Assembly: GCA_022824945.1 (NCBI GenBank)
Contig: JAJDYX010000055.1
Span: 1 to 64,000 of the forward strand
Origin: Candidatus Latescibacterota bacterium
GTDB lineage: Bacteria > Latescibacterota > UBA2968
DNA length: 64,000 bases
Reading direction: 5' to 3'
Both the position numbers and the translations under genes were made by a program. Shown in pieces: positions 52,869 through 62,127 of the stretch; positions within the stretch are counted from its first letter, which is position 1; every line of letters starts with the position of its first letter. A model generated the notes under the pieces. That model was given only the letters and a program-made list of their open reading frames with translations, did not search any database and was not told the DNA's origin.

Positions 52869-53654
52869 ATGGGGCAGTATATTTCTCAAGCCCAGTGGGC
52901 AACATTTGAAGCGCAGGGGTATCTTCACCTCGGCAACGTAATGGACGATGGCGAACTGGAGGTATTACAGCAACGAATTGATGAAATCATGCTGGGCACG
53001 GCGTCTATCGACTACGACCATGTAATGATGCAACTGGATTCCGACCCCGAGAACGATGGAAAACCCGGCCCACAGAGCAAAGGACATAAATACGCAACCC
53101 TCGGATATCGCAAAATTCAAAATTTGGAATTGGACCCCCTCTTTCTCTCCTTTTTGCAAAAACCGCAGTTTCGAGAAATCTGCGAACACATCTATGGCAA
53201 AAATACGCCCGTAGATTGTTTTCGGGCGATGTTTATGAACAAACCCGCGCACGACGGCACCCCACTGGTGTGGCATCAGGACCGCTGGACCGATCTAACT
53301 CTCGATCCCCAAATCACGATATGGACGGCTCTGGATCCCACATTCGTTGAAAATGGCTGTGTAAAAATTATTCCCGGATCGCATAACAAGTTGATAAATC
53401 CCGAACACGGGTCTGGATTTTTGACTGAAGAACACATCGAGACCCTTGTATCCCAATACGAGCCAATAGATTTAATATTAGAAGCCGGCGACTCGATTTT
53501 GCTACACAACTGGATGCTGCACAGTTCGGGCGTGAATAAGACAGATATAGCGCGACGTGCATTCAGCGTGTGTTATATGCACGGTGACACGCGCTCATTG
53601 CGCGGCAGCACCTTCACCCGTGTCTTTGGCAAAAGCGCAGTGGTTCCCAAATAG
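52869..53654 (+). CDS. Phytanoyl-CoA dioxygenase (PhyH) family protein
   Basis: A 261-residue Fe(II)/2-oxoglutarate oxygenase. The iron-binding H-x-D is in LVWHQDRWTD, the distal His in WMLHSSGVN, and an Arg follows in ARRAFSV. ATG 52869 has AAAGGAG; the longer upstream frame overlaps the outer-membrane gene end. It is followed after 9 bp by a DegT aminotransferase. The pair suggests modification of an amino sugar or a small amine, but the substrate is unknown. Confidence 0.87.
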   Translation: MGQYISQAQWATFEAQGYLHLGNVMDDGELEVLQQRIDEIMLGTASIDYDHVMMQLDSDPENDGKPGPQSKGHKYATLGYRKIQNLELDPLFLSFLQKPQFREICEHIYGKNTPVDCFRAMFMNKPAHDGTPLVWHQDRWTDLTLDPQITIWTALDPTFVENGCVKIIPGSHNKLINPEHGSGFLTEEHIETLVSQYEPIDLILEAGDSILLHNWMLHSSGVNKTDIARRAFSVCYMHGDTRSLRGSTFTRVFGKSAVVPK

Positions 53655-53663
53655 GAGATCTTT

Positions 53664-54869
53664 ATGTACCGCATCGGACAACCCGAAAGCAAGCGCGTGG
53701 AAACCCTTCTGGAAAGCGGTGAAATATTTCGCTATGGCAAGGCCGGAGAATGCGATCAATTTGAAGCAGATTGGGGAAAGCGATTGGGCGATGTGCAGGT
53801 GCGAATGACCACAAGTGGCACGGCGGCGCTTTATTGTGCCCTAATTGGCCTGAAAGTTGGGCCGGGCGATTCGGTCATTGTGCCATCGTGTACCTATATG
53901 GCGACCGCACTTGCCGTTGTTGCCGCAGGTGCCATGCCCATTATAGCCGAAGTAGATGAATCAATCACCCTCTCGCCCGAAGACGTCGAGCGAAAAATTG
54001 CTCCGCACACAAAAGCCATCATTCCCGTGCATATGTGGGGATTGCCCTGTAATATGGATGCGCTGATGGACATAGCAGAAAAACGCGGAGTAAAAGTATT
54101 AGAAGATGCATGCCAGGCCGTGGGCGGTGGATACAAAGGGCGCGAACTCGGATCCATCGGGCATGCCGGGGCATTCAGCTTTAACTATTTCAAAAACATG
54201 ACCAGCGGCGAAGGCGGCGCATTTGTCTCTGCCGATGAATCTGTGTTTCGGCGTGGATCAGTGGCTGCAGATTGTTGTTCTTATTACTGGAATCCCGACG
54301 AGCACCGTCCAGATGAACAATTTGCCGGATTGAATTTCAGAGCCACGGAAATCTCAGGTGCCATTCTCAACGCACAACTCGAGCGCATCGACGAAATGCT
54401 CGATCGCATGCGCGGCCACAAACGGACTCTGACAAAAGTGGGCGAAGACGCTGGCTTGACATCCATTACAAACAACTGTCTGGATTGCGAATGCGGTACC
54501 CATGTCGGCTTTATTTTCGATTCTGAAAAAAATGCACGCGCCTTTGCCAAACGAATATCGGAATTGAAAGGCCGCGCTTTTTTGCCCATCGATACCGGGC
54601 GACACGTTTACACGCGATGGGATCCCATTATGCGGAAGCAAGGCGCACACCATCCCGCGCTGGACCCATTTAATCTGCCGCAAAATAAGGCACTAAATAT
54701 CGAATATTCAATGGACATGTGCCCTGAGTCACTGGATATATTGAGCCGCGCAGTACTCATTGGCATGCACCCGGACAACGACCGAGAAAAGATAGATGAA
54801 CTTGCAGATGCCATCCGGGAATCTGCACATGTTGTAAATTCACCCCACGCACAACCTACCACAAAATAA
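53664..54869 (+). CDS. DegT/DnrJ/EryC1/StrS-type aminotransferase
   Basis: A 401-residue PLP aminotransferase. The PLP lysine is K177 (NYFKNMTSGEGG), preceded by the pyridine-binding D148 (LEDACQAVGG) and the family zone TSGTAALYCALIGLKVG. Such enzymes form amino sugars of O-antigen or antibiotics from keto sugars. A plain ribosome site (AGGAG) precedes the ATG. Its partner, the PhyH gene, is 9 bp upstream; the substrate cannot be named from sequence. Confidence 0.9.
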   Translation: MYRIGQPESKRVETLLESGEIFRYGKAGECDQFEADWGKRLGDVQVRMTTSGTAALYCALIGLKVGPGDSVIVPSCTYMATALAVVAAGAMPIIAEVDESITLSPEDVERKIAPHTKAIIPVHMWGLPCNMDALMDIAEKRGVKVLEDACQAVGGGYKGRELGSIGHAGAFSFNYFKNMTSGEGGAFVSADESVFRRGSVAADCCSYYWNPDEHRPDEQFAGLNFRATEISGAILNAQLERIDEMLDRMRGHKRTLTKVGEDAGLTSITNNCLDCECGTHVGFIFDSEKNARAFAKRISELKGRAFLPIDTGRHVYTRWDPIMRKQGAHHPALDPFNLPQNKALNIEYSMDMCPESLDILSRAVLIGMHPDNDREKIDELADAIRESAHVVNSPHAQPTTK

Positions 54870-54905
54870 TCCGTGAAATCCGCGTAATCCGTATAATCCG
54901 CGATC
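54870..54905. repeat. Degenerate AATCCGCG repeat
   Basis: GAAATCCGCGTAATCCGTATAATCCGCG has a period near 10 bp, in the 54-bp gap before the TPR gene. Confidence 0.6.
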
Positions 54906-54923
54906 AACAAAGGAGATTTTGGC

Positions 54924-55550
54924 ATGAAAATACAATGGATGTTAATTCTAATTTTGACTCTGAGTAACAGTGTATTGGCTGCACCGAGTAAACCCGCACC
55001 TCGCAAACCCAAAGAAGGTCAAAACGAAGCCGCGATCCGTCACCACAAAGAAGGCTTGCGCCACCGGGATGCGGCCTGGGTCTATGAAGAAAAAATGTCG
55101 GGCACAGAAGGCGAAGAGCGAAAAACGTACGCGCGGTTTATCCAGGACCTGTACAATCGCGCACTGGGAGAATTTGCGAAAGCGACCGAGCAGGACTCGA
55201 CGTATTACCAGGCATTTAGCAGTTTGGGATATGTCAAGCGCAAAACCGGAGATATGGACGGAGCAATGGCAGCGTACAATCGCGCTTTGACATTAAATCC
55301 AAACTACGCAGAAGCCATTGAATATCGCGCAGAAGCGTATTTGATCATGGGACAGGTGGAAAAAATGAAAAAAGCGTATGGGGTATTGGCCGCACTGAAC
55401 CGCCCTCACGCAGCGCGATTGTTGACCTTTGTAACACAATGGGCAGATAGCGAAGGGAGCGATGCAGATATGGCGACCTCTTTGCGCGCGTGGGCATCTG
55501 AACAAAAAGAAAAACTCGGCGAAGTAAAAACATTTGTCGAGAAGTGGTGA
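54924..55550 (+). CDS. Exported small TPR protein
   Basis: A 208-residue protein with a signal peptide (KIQWMLILILTLSNSVLA-AP) and a basic, Pro/Lys-rich linker. At least two tetratricopeptide-type pairs follow, clearest at YYQAFSSLGYVKRKTGDMDGAMAAYNRALTLNP and YAEAIEYRAEAYLIMGQ. AAAGGAG precedes the ATG. It lies at the end of the rightward run and faces the leftward DUF445 gene with a 16-bp gap. Confidence 0.85.
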   Translation: MKIQWMLILILTLSNSVLAAPSKPAPRKPKEGQNEAAIRHHKEGLRHRDAAWVYEEKMSGTEGEERKTYARFIQDLYNRALGEFAKATEQDSTYYQAFSSLGYVKRKTGDMDGAMAAYNRALTLNPNYAEAIEYRAEAYLIMGQVEKMKKAYGVLAALNRPHAARLLTFVTQWADSEGSDADMATSLRAWASEQKEKLGEVKTFVEKW

Positions 55551-55566
55551 TACGCCATCATACTGT

Positions 55567-56274
55567 CTAATAAAAAAAACTGGTGATCAAACCAATAAAA
55601 CCACCAAAAACCCCGCCCCAAACAACCAGCCAGCCCAGATGTTTGTGAATCATATCCTGGACAATGGTCTTAACCATTTCGGGCGTCAACTCGTTTAGAC
55701 GCTGCATAACAATGGCATCAACCCTGTCAATCATTTCGTCCGTATGACTCGCAGTATTTAATCCCCTCTGGATGGCATCGAGAAAGTTGGGTGAGGATAG
55801 CAAGAGGCGAATTTCTTCCTGAACTTTTTCGACAAAAGGATCTCTGAGAGGTTGTAACACCGCCGCACCGCCGAACATATTGATCATGCTGCCAAAAGGA
55901 GAAGCCATAACGGCCTCCATCAGACGGCTGAAGATGCGGTCGTAGTCAACGGCCTCAATAACTGGATCGGCATCGAATTTATCTGGAATTTTTTGTTCGG
56001 CGAGAAATTTTTTAATATTTTCAGCGGTGAAAAACTGGTTCATAATCAAAGCGTGGATACCCGTCTTAAATTCTTCAAACCGACTCGGTACAACGCCCGA
56101 ACCGTAAAGCCCCGGTACTTTCTCAAAAAGCATGTGAACCGCCAACCAGTTGGTCAGAGCACCCGACGTTGCAAAAAGCCCAACCGCGAATAAATGATCG
56201 GAATAAACAGGACTGACATAACCTGCACCGATCACGCCGACCGCGAGCAGATTTGTCACAAGGCTTTTATTCAT
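55567..56274 (-). CDS. DUF445-family membrane protein
   Basis: A 235-residue protein with two N-terminal hydrophobic stretches, the DUF445 start LLAVGVIGAGYVSPVYSDHLFAVGLFATSGALTNWLAVHMLFEKVPGLYGSGVVP, a helical middle and a C-terminal helix (WLVVWGGVFGGFIGLITSFFY). DUF445 proteins are inner-membrane proteins of unknown function. ATG 56274 with AAGGACG is the likely start. It lies 22 bp after the M42 peptidase and is probably in one transcript with it. Confidence 0.8.
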   Translation of the reverse strand: MNKSLVTNLLAVGVIGAGYVSPVYSDHLFAVGLFATSGALTNWLAVHMLFEKVPGLYGSGVVPSRFEEFKTGIHALIMNQFFTAENIKKFLAEQKIPDKFDADPVIEAVDYDRIFSRLMEAVMASPFGSMINMFGGAAVLQPLRDPFVEKVQEEIRLLLSSPNFLDAIQRGLNTASHTDEMIDRVDAIVMQRLNELTPEMVKTIVQDMIHKHLGWLVVWGGVFGGFIGLITSFFY

Positions 56275-56296
56275 ACTGGCGTCCTTACAGGGAATC

Positions 56297-57373
56297 TCAA
56301 GCGTGGAGATAACAGAACAAAGTGGCAATCAGATTGTCAAAAACGCTCAGACGGCAGACCTCATAACCGTGGGAATTTTCTCGCGGATACCCAATAGTTG
56401 CAGCCCGGGGCGCGTGGCCCGCCTGAAGAACGCCCGAGGCATCGGACGCAGCGCGATCGTACACGGCGTATTGCAACTGTGTGCCCGCGCGTTGCGCCGC
56501 TGCTGCAAGATCGGCAATCAGGCCCTGATCGAAATGCATCTGGCTATCTCTTGACCAGACCGCCGGACGACCATCGAGCTGAAGTTGTTGGTTCCGCGGC
56601 ATTGGGGCAGAATCTACTGCGATAAAAATCTCGACCGGATTTCGCGCGGTCCAACCGCGTGCCCCAATCAATCCAGTTTCTTCCTGAACGAGAAAACACA
56701 AACAGGTAGTGCGACTGGGTTGTGTCTTTTCTTCTGAAATGCGCTGAAGCAGGCGCAGAAGGGTGAGACTCCCGCCCCGGTTGTCAAATAGCCACGCTGA
56801 AACGAGGGGATCGTCGGGTGGCCCGAAAAAATGAGGTCCGCGCACACTGGCCACTGGTACAGCAGTCGATCCAACGCGCACACCTGCGCTGGAGAGTTGT
56901 TCGGGGGTCAAACCAGTGAGCAACTGACAGTAGGGCCAGGTAATGCCGCTTTGCCCCGTTGCAAATTGCGTGTTGGGATCCGATGGATCAGTCGTATGTG
57001 TAGAACCAAAACAGAGGTGTGCTGCAACCGTCTCTGCGCCATCTGAAACGATTTCAACAGGACATTCACCGAGTTTCCAGGGATGCAACCCACCGCTCGG
57101 ACGCACCTGCAACGTACCATCGGCATTAATCGCGGTAATCACCATAGCGAGTTCATCCATGTGACTCGCAAGCGCAACACGCCCCAGATCGGGATTTTGT
57201 CCGGGAACTTCTACCCAAACATTGCCCTGTTGATCTTGTTTCGGTGCATGCCCCAAATCGGCAATGCGATCCGTAATAACCCGGGCCATAAGTTCTTCGC
57301 GTCCCGATGGCGCGGGAACGCGCAAAAGGTCTGACAGCAGAAGTACATTGGGATCATCTTGAGGATAAGACAT
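56297..57373 (-). CDS. M42-family glutamyl aminopeptidase-like protein
   Basis: A 358-residue M42 zinc peptidase/glycosidase-like enzyme (FrvX/YsdC type). Expected metal and catalytic zones are LASHMDELAMVI, FDNRGG, FLVQEETGLIGARG, VDSAPMP and GYPRENSHGYE. These enzymes form large tetrahedral assemblies and trim peptides; some act on beta-glycosides. ATG 57373 has AAGGTGAC. A good promoter lies just upstream at 57415-57443, so it begins the leftward M42-DUF445 unit. Confidence 0.88.
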   Translation of the reverse strand: MSYPQDDPNVLLLSDLLRVPAPSGREELMARVITDRIADLGHAPKQDQQGNVWVEVPGQNPDLGRVALASHMDELAMVITAINADGTLQVRPSGGLHPWKLGECPVEIVSDGAETVAAHLCFGSTHTTDPSDPNTQFATGQSGITWPYCQLLTGLTPEQLSSAGVRVGSTAVPVASVRGPHFFGPPDDPLVSAWLFDNRGGSLTLLRLLQRISEEKTQPSRTTCLCFLVQEETGLIGARGWTARNPVEIFIAVDSAPMPRNQQLQLDGRPAVWSRDSQMHFDQGLIADLAAAAQRAGTQLQYAVYDRAASDASGVLQAGHAPRAATIGYPRENSHGYEVCRLSVFDNLIATLFCYLHA

Positions 57374-57414
57374 AAAGTGTCACCTTTTCGTTTCAGGATT
57401 ATTATCGACCACTA

Positions 57415-57443
57415 AGAATACGCTGGCGCGTACAATTTATCAA
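57415..57443 (-). promoter_or_regulatory. Sigma70-type promoter of the M42/DUF445 unit
   Basis: On the minus strand TTGATA (57443-57438), a 17-bp spacer and TATTCT (57420-57415), about 42 bp upstream of the ATG. Confidence 0.65.
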
Positions 57444-57476
57444 GTGCTTTCAAAATTCATGAAGCCTTTTAGTGAT

Positions 57477-57505
57477 TTGACCGTCTAATGAAGCGCGAAT
57501 AGACT
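57477..57505 (+). promoter_or_regulatory. Sigma70-type promoter of the RND gene
   Basis: TTGACC (57477-57482), a 17-bp spacer and TAGACT (57500-57505). The leader to the ATG at 57578 contains the 8-bp tandem repeat. Confidence 0.6.
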
Positions 57506-57513
57506 AATAGACT

Positions 57514-57545
57514 AATCAACGAATCAACGAATCAACGAATCAACG
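57514..57545. repeat. Four tandem AATCAACG units in the RND leader
   Basis: AATCAACG repeats exactly four times; two copies of AGACTAAT precede it at 57501-57516. Such a tract can change length by slippage. Confidence 0.85.
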
Positions 57546-57577
57546 AACTCCGTTCATTGATTCCCTGTGAGAAAACC

Positions 57578-60500
57578 ATGAACCGCCAATCCTCCCTGTT
57601 ACCGCGCATTTCAGTGAATCGCCCCGTCACGGTTGCGATGTGCCTGGTCGCGTTGCTCCTGGTGGGTATTGTGGCCTATTTTCGCGTACCGGTAAAGTTC
57701 TTCCCCTCGGGATTTACACCGGCTTTTTTGTATGTGGATATTGAATACAATCACCGCAACGCCTCGCCCCAGGAAGCCGAACAACAAATCGCCCGACCCC
57801 TGGAAGAACAATTGCGCGCGGTAAAAGGCATAAAGAAAATTCGCACGTACAGCGCGTCTTATGGCGTGGATGCGCCCATTGAGTTTCAGCCCGATACAGA
57901 TATGGTCCTGGCTTATAATCAGGTCGTTGACCGCCTCGAGCGTCTCAAATTAGAATTGCCTGAGGAAGTGCGCGATCAAGTCTATGTATATAAATTTAAT
58001 GCCGATAGCTGGGAAATTATGTGGGCGGGCGTCTCTCTGGATCCATCCATTGTCGATCCCTATAAGTTCTTAAACCTGCATGTGAAACGGCGTTTAGAAC
58101 GGATTGAAGGCGTGGGCAGAGTTAGCTTTTGGGGTGTGGATGAAAAAGAAGTCATGATTGAACTCAGCCACGAGCGATTGATGACCCGGGGGGTAGATTT
58201 GGGAACGGTGGTGCAATCGCTGCGATCAGACAACTTCGCGCTCTCGGTCGGGCATGTGCGCGAAGGCGGCAAACAATTTTTCGTGCGATCACTCGCCAAA
58301 TATCAAAGTGTAGATGAAATCAAAAATATCCTCATCCGCACGCCCCAGGGCGAAGTGCGCCTTGGAGATATATCAGACATAGTTTACGATGTTCCCGGGC
58401 GGTCGTGGTATCAGCGCATTGATGGCCAGGCAGCCGCGTCAATCGGGATTTTTCAAGAATCGGGTGCCAATATCGTAGAAGTATGCGAGCGCGTGGTGAC
58501 GGCTTTACAGGAGATTGAAAACGATCCGATAGTGGGAGAACAGATCGTTTTTAATGTGTTTTTTAATCAGGGCGAATACATCAACGATTCGATTCGCAAT
58601 TTGGAAACCACAGGGCTTTGGGGTGGGTTGTTTGCCGCGATGGTTTTGCTATTCTTTTTGCGGACAGTGCGAATGACGGCAATTATCACCCTATCTATTC
58701 CCCTGTGTGTGATGATTACGATTACAGCACTTTATTTTCTTGGCTGGTCACTCAATGTACTGACTATGATGGGACTGATGGTGGGCGTGGGGATGGTGGT
58801 CGATAATGCCATCGTAATCCTGGAAAATATCTATCGCATGCGCGGCAAGGGACTGCCCGGCAAAGATGCAGCCATCGCAGGTGCCGGCGAAGTCGGGTTG
58901 GCGATCACCATGGCAACGTTGACAACCGTTGTGGTATTTTTGCCGTTGATGCTGATGAGTGGCAATGTAGAACTGACCTTTTTTCTCGCACGCATTGGTG
59001 TACCGGTTGTGGTCGCACTTGTTGGATCGCTATTCGTAGCTCTCATTTTTATTCCTCAGGCGGCATTGCGCTTTGGCAGTTCCCGGGTAAAAGCCGATCC
59101 CGCGATAATTCAACGCGCGCGCCATTATTACGCGCGCATGCTAAACTGGACACTCGCACATCGGCGCGATGCATTTTTGATCGCCCTCGTCCTACTCGGA
59201 AGCATCAGCTATCCAATGAACGAACTCAAGCGCGGCGATTCAGACGGCAGCATGCTCAACGATTTTCGCATCTATTTCAGTTTTCCAAAGGATTTTGGCA
59301 TTCGAGAGGCCAGCGACACAATCGCAGAAGTCGAGGATTTTTTAGAGGCTCGCCGCGAGAAATACGGGATTGAAACCATGCGCGTGTGGTTCAGATCTAC
59401 GTATGGCTCTATTCACGTCTTTCTGAAAAAGACCGATGAGGCGTGGTGGCAAACAACTTACAAATCCGTACGCGCATTGATCGGTATTCCCGTACAACAG
59501 CACTTACCTCGCAACGCCGTCATCGAAGACATGAAAAAGCACGCGCCCCAATTTGTAGGCGTCAAAGTGGTTGTACAGGGGCAAAGCAGGAGCAGCGGCG
59601 ATGGCGGCGATTCCTCCATATCACTAATGCTCTATGGGGATAATGTCGATGTGCTCGCGGAACTGGTGCAAGAAGTTGAACGACGGCTAAAAGAAATCCC
59701 ATCGGTCATAAGCGTAGATTCTGATCTGGAACGCGCCAATGATGAGGTACAGGTCATTATCGACCGGGAACGCGCACAAAAACTTGGACTCGTAGCTCGG
59801 GACGTGGGGCGCAGCATTGGTTTCGCGCTTCAGGGCGTACAATTGCCCTATCTCCAGTCTGACAACCACGAAATCAGGGTGCGATTGTATTTGGAAAAAT
59901 TGAATCAGCAAACACTGCAACGCCTGAAGCGTTTGACTTTTCCGTCTGAAACGGGCGCACAGGTTTCATTGCTGGACTTTGCCGTATTGCGCATAAATCA
60001 AGGACGCGGCACCATCAGACGAGAAGATGGCAAAACGCGGTTGCGGGTGCAGGCTTTCACAACCGAAGAAGATGTCAAAGAACTATATGGAGAAATTGAC
60101 CGCGCAATGGAAGGATTTGAAATGCCGCGCGGTTATACCTGGGACAAAGGGGAAAGATATTCCAAGCTCCGGGAAGAAGATTATACCATGTATTTCGCCG
60201 CGATTATGGCCGTGACCTGCGTATTCCTTTTAATGGGCGTTTTGTTCGAGTCCTTTGTACTGCCATTTTCTGTTTTGTTTTCCATCCCCTTTGCCTTTCT
60301 GGGAGTTTACTGGACGCTATTTGCGACCCAAACACCTATGGCTGGATTGGCGATGGTGGGCATCATTGTGCTCATCGGTGTGGTCGTCAACAATGCGATT
60401 GTACTGGTCGATATGGTAAATCGCCTGCGCGCAGAGGGCATGCATCGAACCGCTGCGATCATGGAGGCGGGTGCAAATCGCTTTCGCCCCATCATGATGA

Positions 60501-60751
60501 CGACATTTACAACCGTCTGCGGCCTTTTGCCAATGGCACTGGGAAGCAGTAAAGTTTTGGGACAGCCCTACGCACCTATGGGATTCACCATGATCGGCGG
60601 CCTGCTTTCTTCCACCTTACTCACCCTCCTCCTCGTGCCTTTGTTTTACACATTTTTGGATGACTTGCGCTCAGCCCTCAAAAGGTTGACAAACAGTGCC
60701 TTCAACGCGCTGAAAATTGGCGACACACAGGCAGCAGATATGGCGGATTAA
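57578..60751 (+). CDS. RND-family efflux permease (AcrB/HAE-like)
   Basis: A 1057-residue inner-membrane permease with the RND duplicated plan: helix 1 (PVTVAMCLVALLLVGIVAYF), a large porter loop, GVGMVVDNAIVILENIYRMR in helix 4 (proton-relay Asp), a second loop, and VGIIVLIGVVVNNAIVLVDMVNRL in the second half. Length fits. No membrane-fusion or outer-membrane partner is adjacent, so partners lie elsewhere or it works alone. ATG 57578 is used; an upstream in-frame ATG at 57557 lacks a better ribosome site. Confidence 0.9.
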   Translation: MNRQSSLLPRISVNRPVTVAMCLVALLLVGIVAYFRVPVKFFPSGFTPAFLYVDIEYNHRNASPQEAEQQIARPLEEQLRAVKGIKKIRTYSASYGVDAPIEFQPDTDMVLAYNQVVDRLERLKLELPEEVRDQVYVYKFNADSWEIMWAGVSLDPSIVDPYKFLNLHVKRRLERIEGVGRVSFWGVDEKEVMIELSHERLMTRGVDLGTVVQSLRSDNFALSVGHVREGGKQFFVRSLAKYQSVDEIKNILIRTPQGEVRLGDISDIVYDVPGRSWYQRIDGQAAASIGIFQESGANIVEVCERVVTALQEIENDPIVGEQIVFNVFFNQGEYINDSIRNLETTGLWGGLFAAMVLLFFLRTVRMTAIITLSIPLCVMITITALYFLGWSLNVLTMMGLMVGVGMVVDNAIVILENIYRMRGKGLPGKDAAIAGAGEVGLAITMATLTTVVVFLPLMLMSGNVELTFFLARIGVPVVVALVGSLFVALIFIPQAALRFGSSRVKADPAIIQRARHYYARMLNWTLAHRRDAFLIALVLLGSISYPMNELKRGDSDGSMLNDFRIYFSFPKDFGIREASDTIAEVEDFLEARREKYGIETMRVWFRSTYGSIHVFLKKTDEAWWQTTYKSVRALIGIPVQQHLPRNAVIEDMKKHAPQFVGVKVVVQGQSRSSGDGGDSSISLMLYGDNVDVLAELVQEVERRLKEIPSVISVDSDLERANDEVQVIIDRERAQKLGLVARDVGRSIGFALQGVQLPYLQSDNHEIRVRLYLEKLNQQTLQRLKRLTFPSETGAQVSLLDFAVLRINQGRGTIRREDGKTRLRVQAFTTEEDVKELYGEIDRAMEGFEMPRGYTWDKGERYSKLREEDYTMYFAAIMAVTCVFLLMGVLFESFVLPFSVLFSIPFAFLGVYWTLFATQTPMAGLAMVGIIVLIGVVVNNAIVLVDMVNRLRAEGMHRTAAIMEAGANRFRPIMMTTFTTVCGLLPMALGSSKVLGQPYAPMGFTMIGGLLSSTLLTLLLVPLFYTFLDDLRSALKRLTNSAFNALKIGDTQAADMAD

Positions 60752-60801
60752 TTTTATCCTGCCTCCCCCTCAAATCCCTGCCCATCCGGATTCTGACAGT
60801 T

Positions 60802-62127
60802 TCACTCAATCAAACTCTGCCAACTCTGTTCATGTACCTCAGCTTCCGGCCAGTGTGTATTCAGAATATCTTTAATATTATCCTTCGGTCCCCGAAAGAC
60901 CATGATCATTTTATCCGACACAAAAAATTTTTCAAGAAATGAACGCACATCCTCATCAGTAACCGAATCATAACCGCCTTTGCGGCTCGGTCTGTTGTAA
61001 ATAGTACTATTTACTTCACGGTTAAGGCTTCTCTGTGGTGTCTGGTTGTGGACATCTGACACCTTTAGAATTTCACGCCGCTCTTTGAGCGCTTCCCAAA
61101 AGCGCGGATTGTTGGGCAACTCTTGGATAAAGTCTGACATTTTCTGTATCAACTCCTCGCTATTGTGAAGTTGCGGATCGGCGAAAATTTCAAGATACCT
61201 AATCTCTCCTGATGTCCTCAACCTGCAAGAAGGACTATAGGTCAATCCCAATTCTTCTCTAAAATATTTGGGAATTAGACCATGAATATCACCTCTGAGC
61301 GCACTCGATATAAGTGCCGGGACATAGGTTTCTTCACCGAGGCTTCCAAAAGGGATCAACCAGTAACTGAAAACACTCTTCATATTTGAATTAAACACAA
61401 AAGCCGCAGGACCAATTTTAGAATCAGTTTTTAGATCCGCCAATGAATGCACAAACCCGCCTGTCTCTCGTTCTTCTGTAATCGGACGAAGCAACTTCGC
61501 AACCTCAGTAGAATCGAGGTCTGAGATAACCTTAAAAAATACCACCTGTGTTTTTAGTAATCGAGACTGATATTGCCTGATATCCTCAAGTGAGAGATTC
61601 TTGAGCGTTTTTAAGGACCTTTGTTTCTGTATGCCGGTTGTTTGTAAAAGTGCAAAGCTTTTCATATGCGTAGAGGCCCTATTCCGCAGGTCATTCTGGT
61701 AAATAGTCATTAGTTGTCTTTTCGCCTCTTTCAAGTCGAGATCGGAAAATTCTAAATTCTGTATCAAATCCACGACTATTTTTATAGACTCGCCGCAGTT
61801 TTTGGACAGACCATAAATGGATATTGTCTGGTATAGCGTACTGGTGGTGATATTCAACCTCGTGCCCAATGCCAACAATTGATCCATGTACCCTCGCCTT
61901 TTTGCTCCATCCCAAATCAATCTTGAGACTGTTCTTGCAAGCCCAATCTGAGAAGGCTGATCCCGATTTCTTCCTGCACCAAGAAAGACAATATCAATTT
62001 TAGTCAAGGGCGCGCGTGTGTCCTGGCGATAAAAAATATGATGGTTGGGAATCTCTGCAAAAGCAGGTAGAACACCAACCACGTAACACAGAGCGAAACT
62101 AAATATCACTTTCAGGAACATAAACAT
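60802..62127 (-). CDS. M16-family peptidase-like protein without zinc motif
   Basis: A 441-residue exported protein. A hydrophobic N-terminal stretch (LKVIFSFALCYVVGVLPAFA) starts the mature part, which follows the M16 two-domain layout but has no HxxEH, as in the inactive subunit of two-chain M16 peptidases. ATG 62127 is chosen because AAAGG is 9 bp away; ATG 62133 and 62121 are alternatives. Its start overlaps the end of the active M16 gene. The pair is A/T-richer than most neighbours. Confidence 0.8.
   Translation of the reverse strand: MFMFLKVIFSFALCYVVGVLPAFAEIPNHHIFYRQDTRAPLTKIDIVFLGAGRNRDQPSQIGLARTVSRLIWDGAKRRGYMDQLLALGTRLNITTSTLYQTISIYGLSKNCGESIKIVVDLIQNLEFSDLDLKEAKRQLMTIYQNDLRNRASTHMKSFALLQTTGIQKQRSLKTLKNLSLEDIRQYQSRLLKTQVVFFKVISDLDSTEVAKLLRPITEERETGGFVHSLADLKTDSKIGPAAFVFNSNMKSVFSYWLIPFGSLGEETYVPALISSALRGDIHGLIPKYFREELGLTYSPSCRLRTSGEIRYLEIFADPQLHNSEELIQKMSDFIQELPNNPRFWEALKERREILKVSDVHNQTPQRSLNREVNSTIYNRPSRKGGYDSVTDEDVRSFLEKFFVSDKMIMVFRGPKDNIKDILNTHWPEAEVHEQSWQSLIE

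Noticed and set aside
52869-54869. PhyH-DegT pair as part of a natural-product cluster
   Set aside because: No synthase, glycosyltransferase or other biosynthetic genes nearby.
57514-57545. Tandem repeats as a CRISPR array
   Set aside because: The 8-bp units abut without spacers and no cas genes are present.
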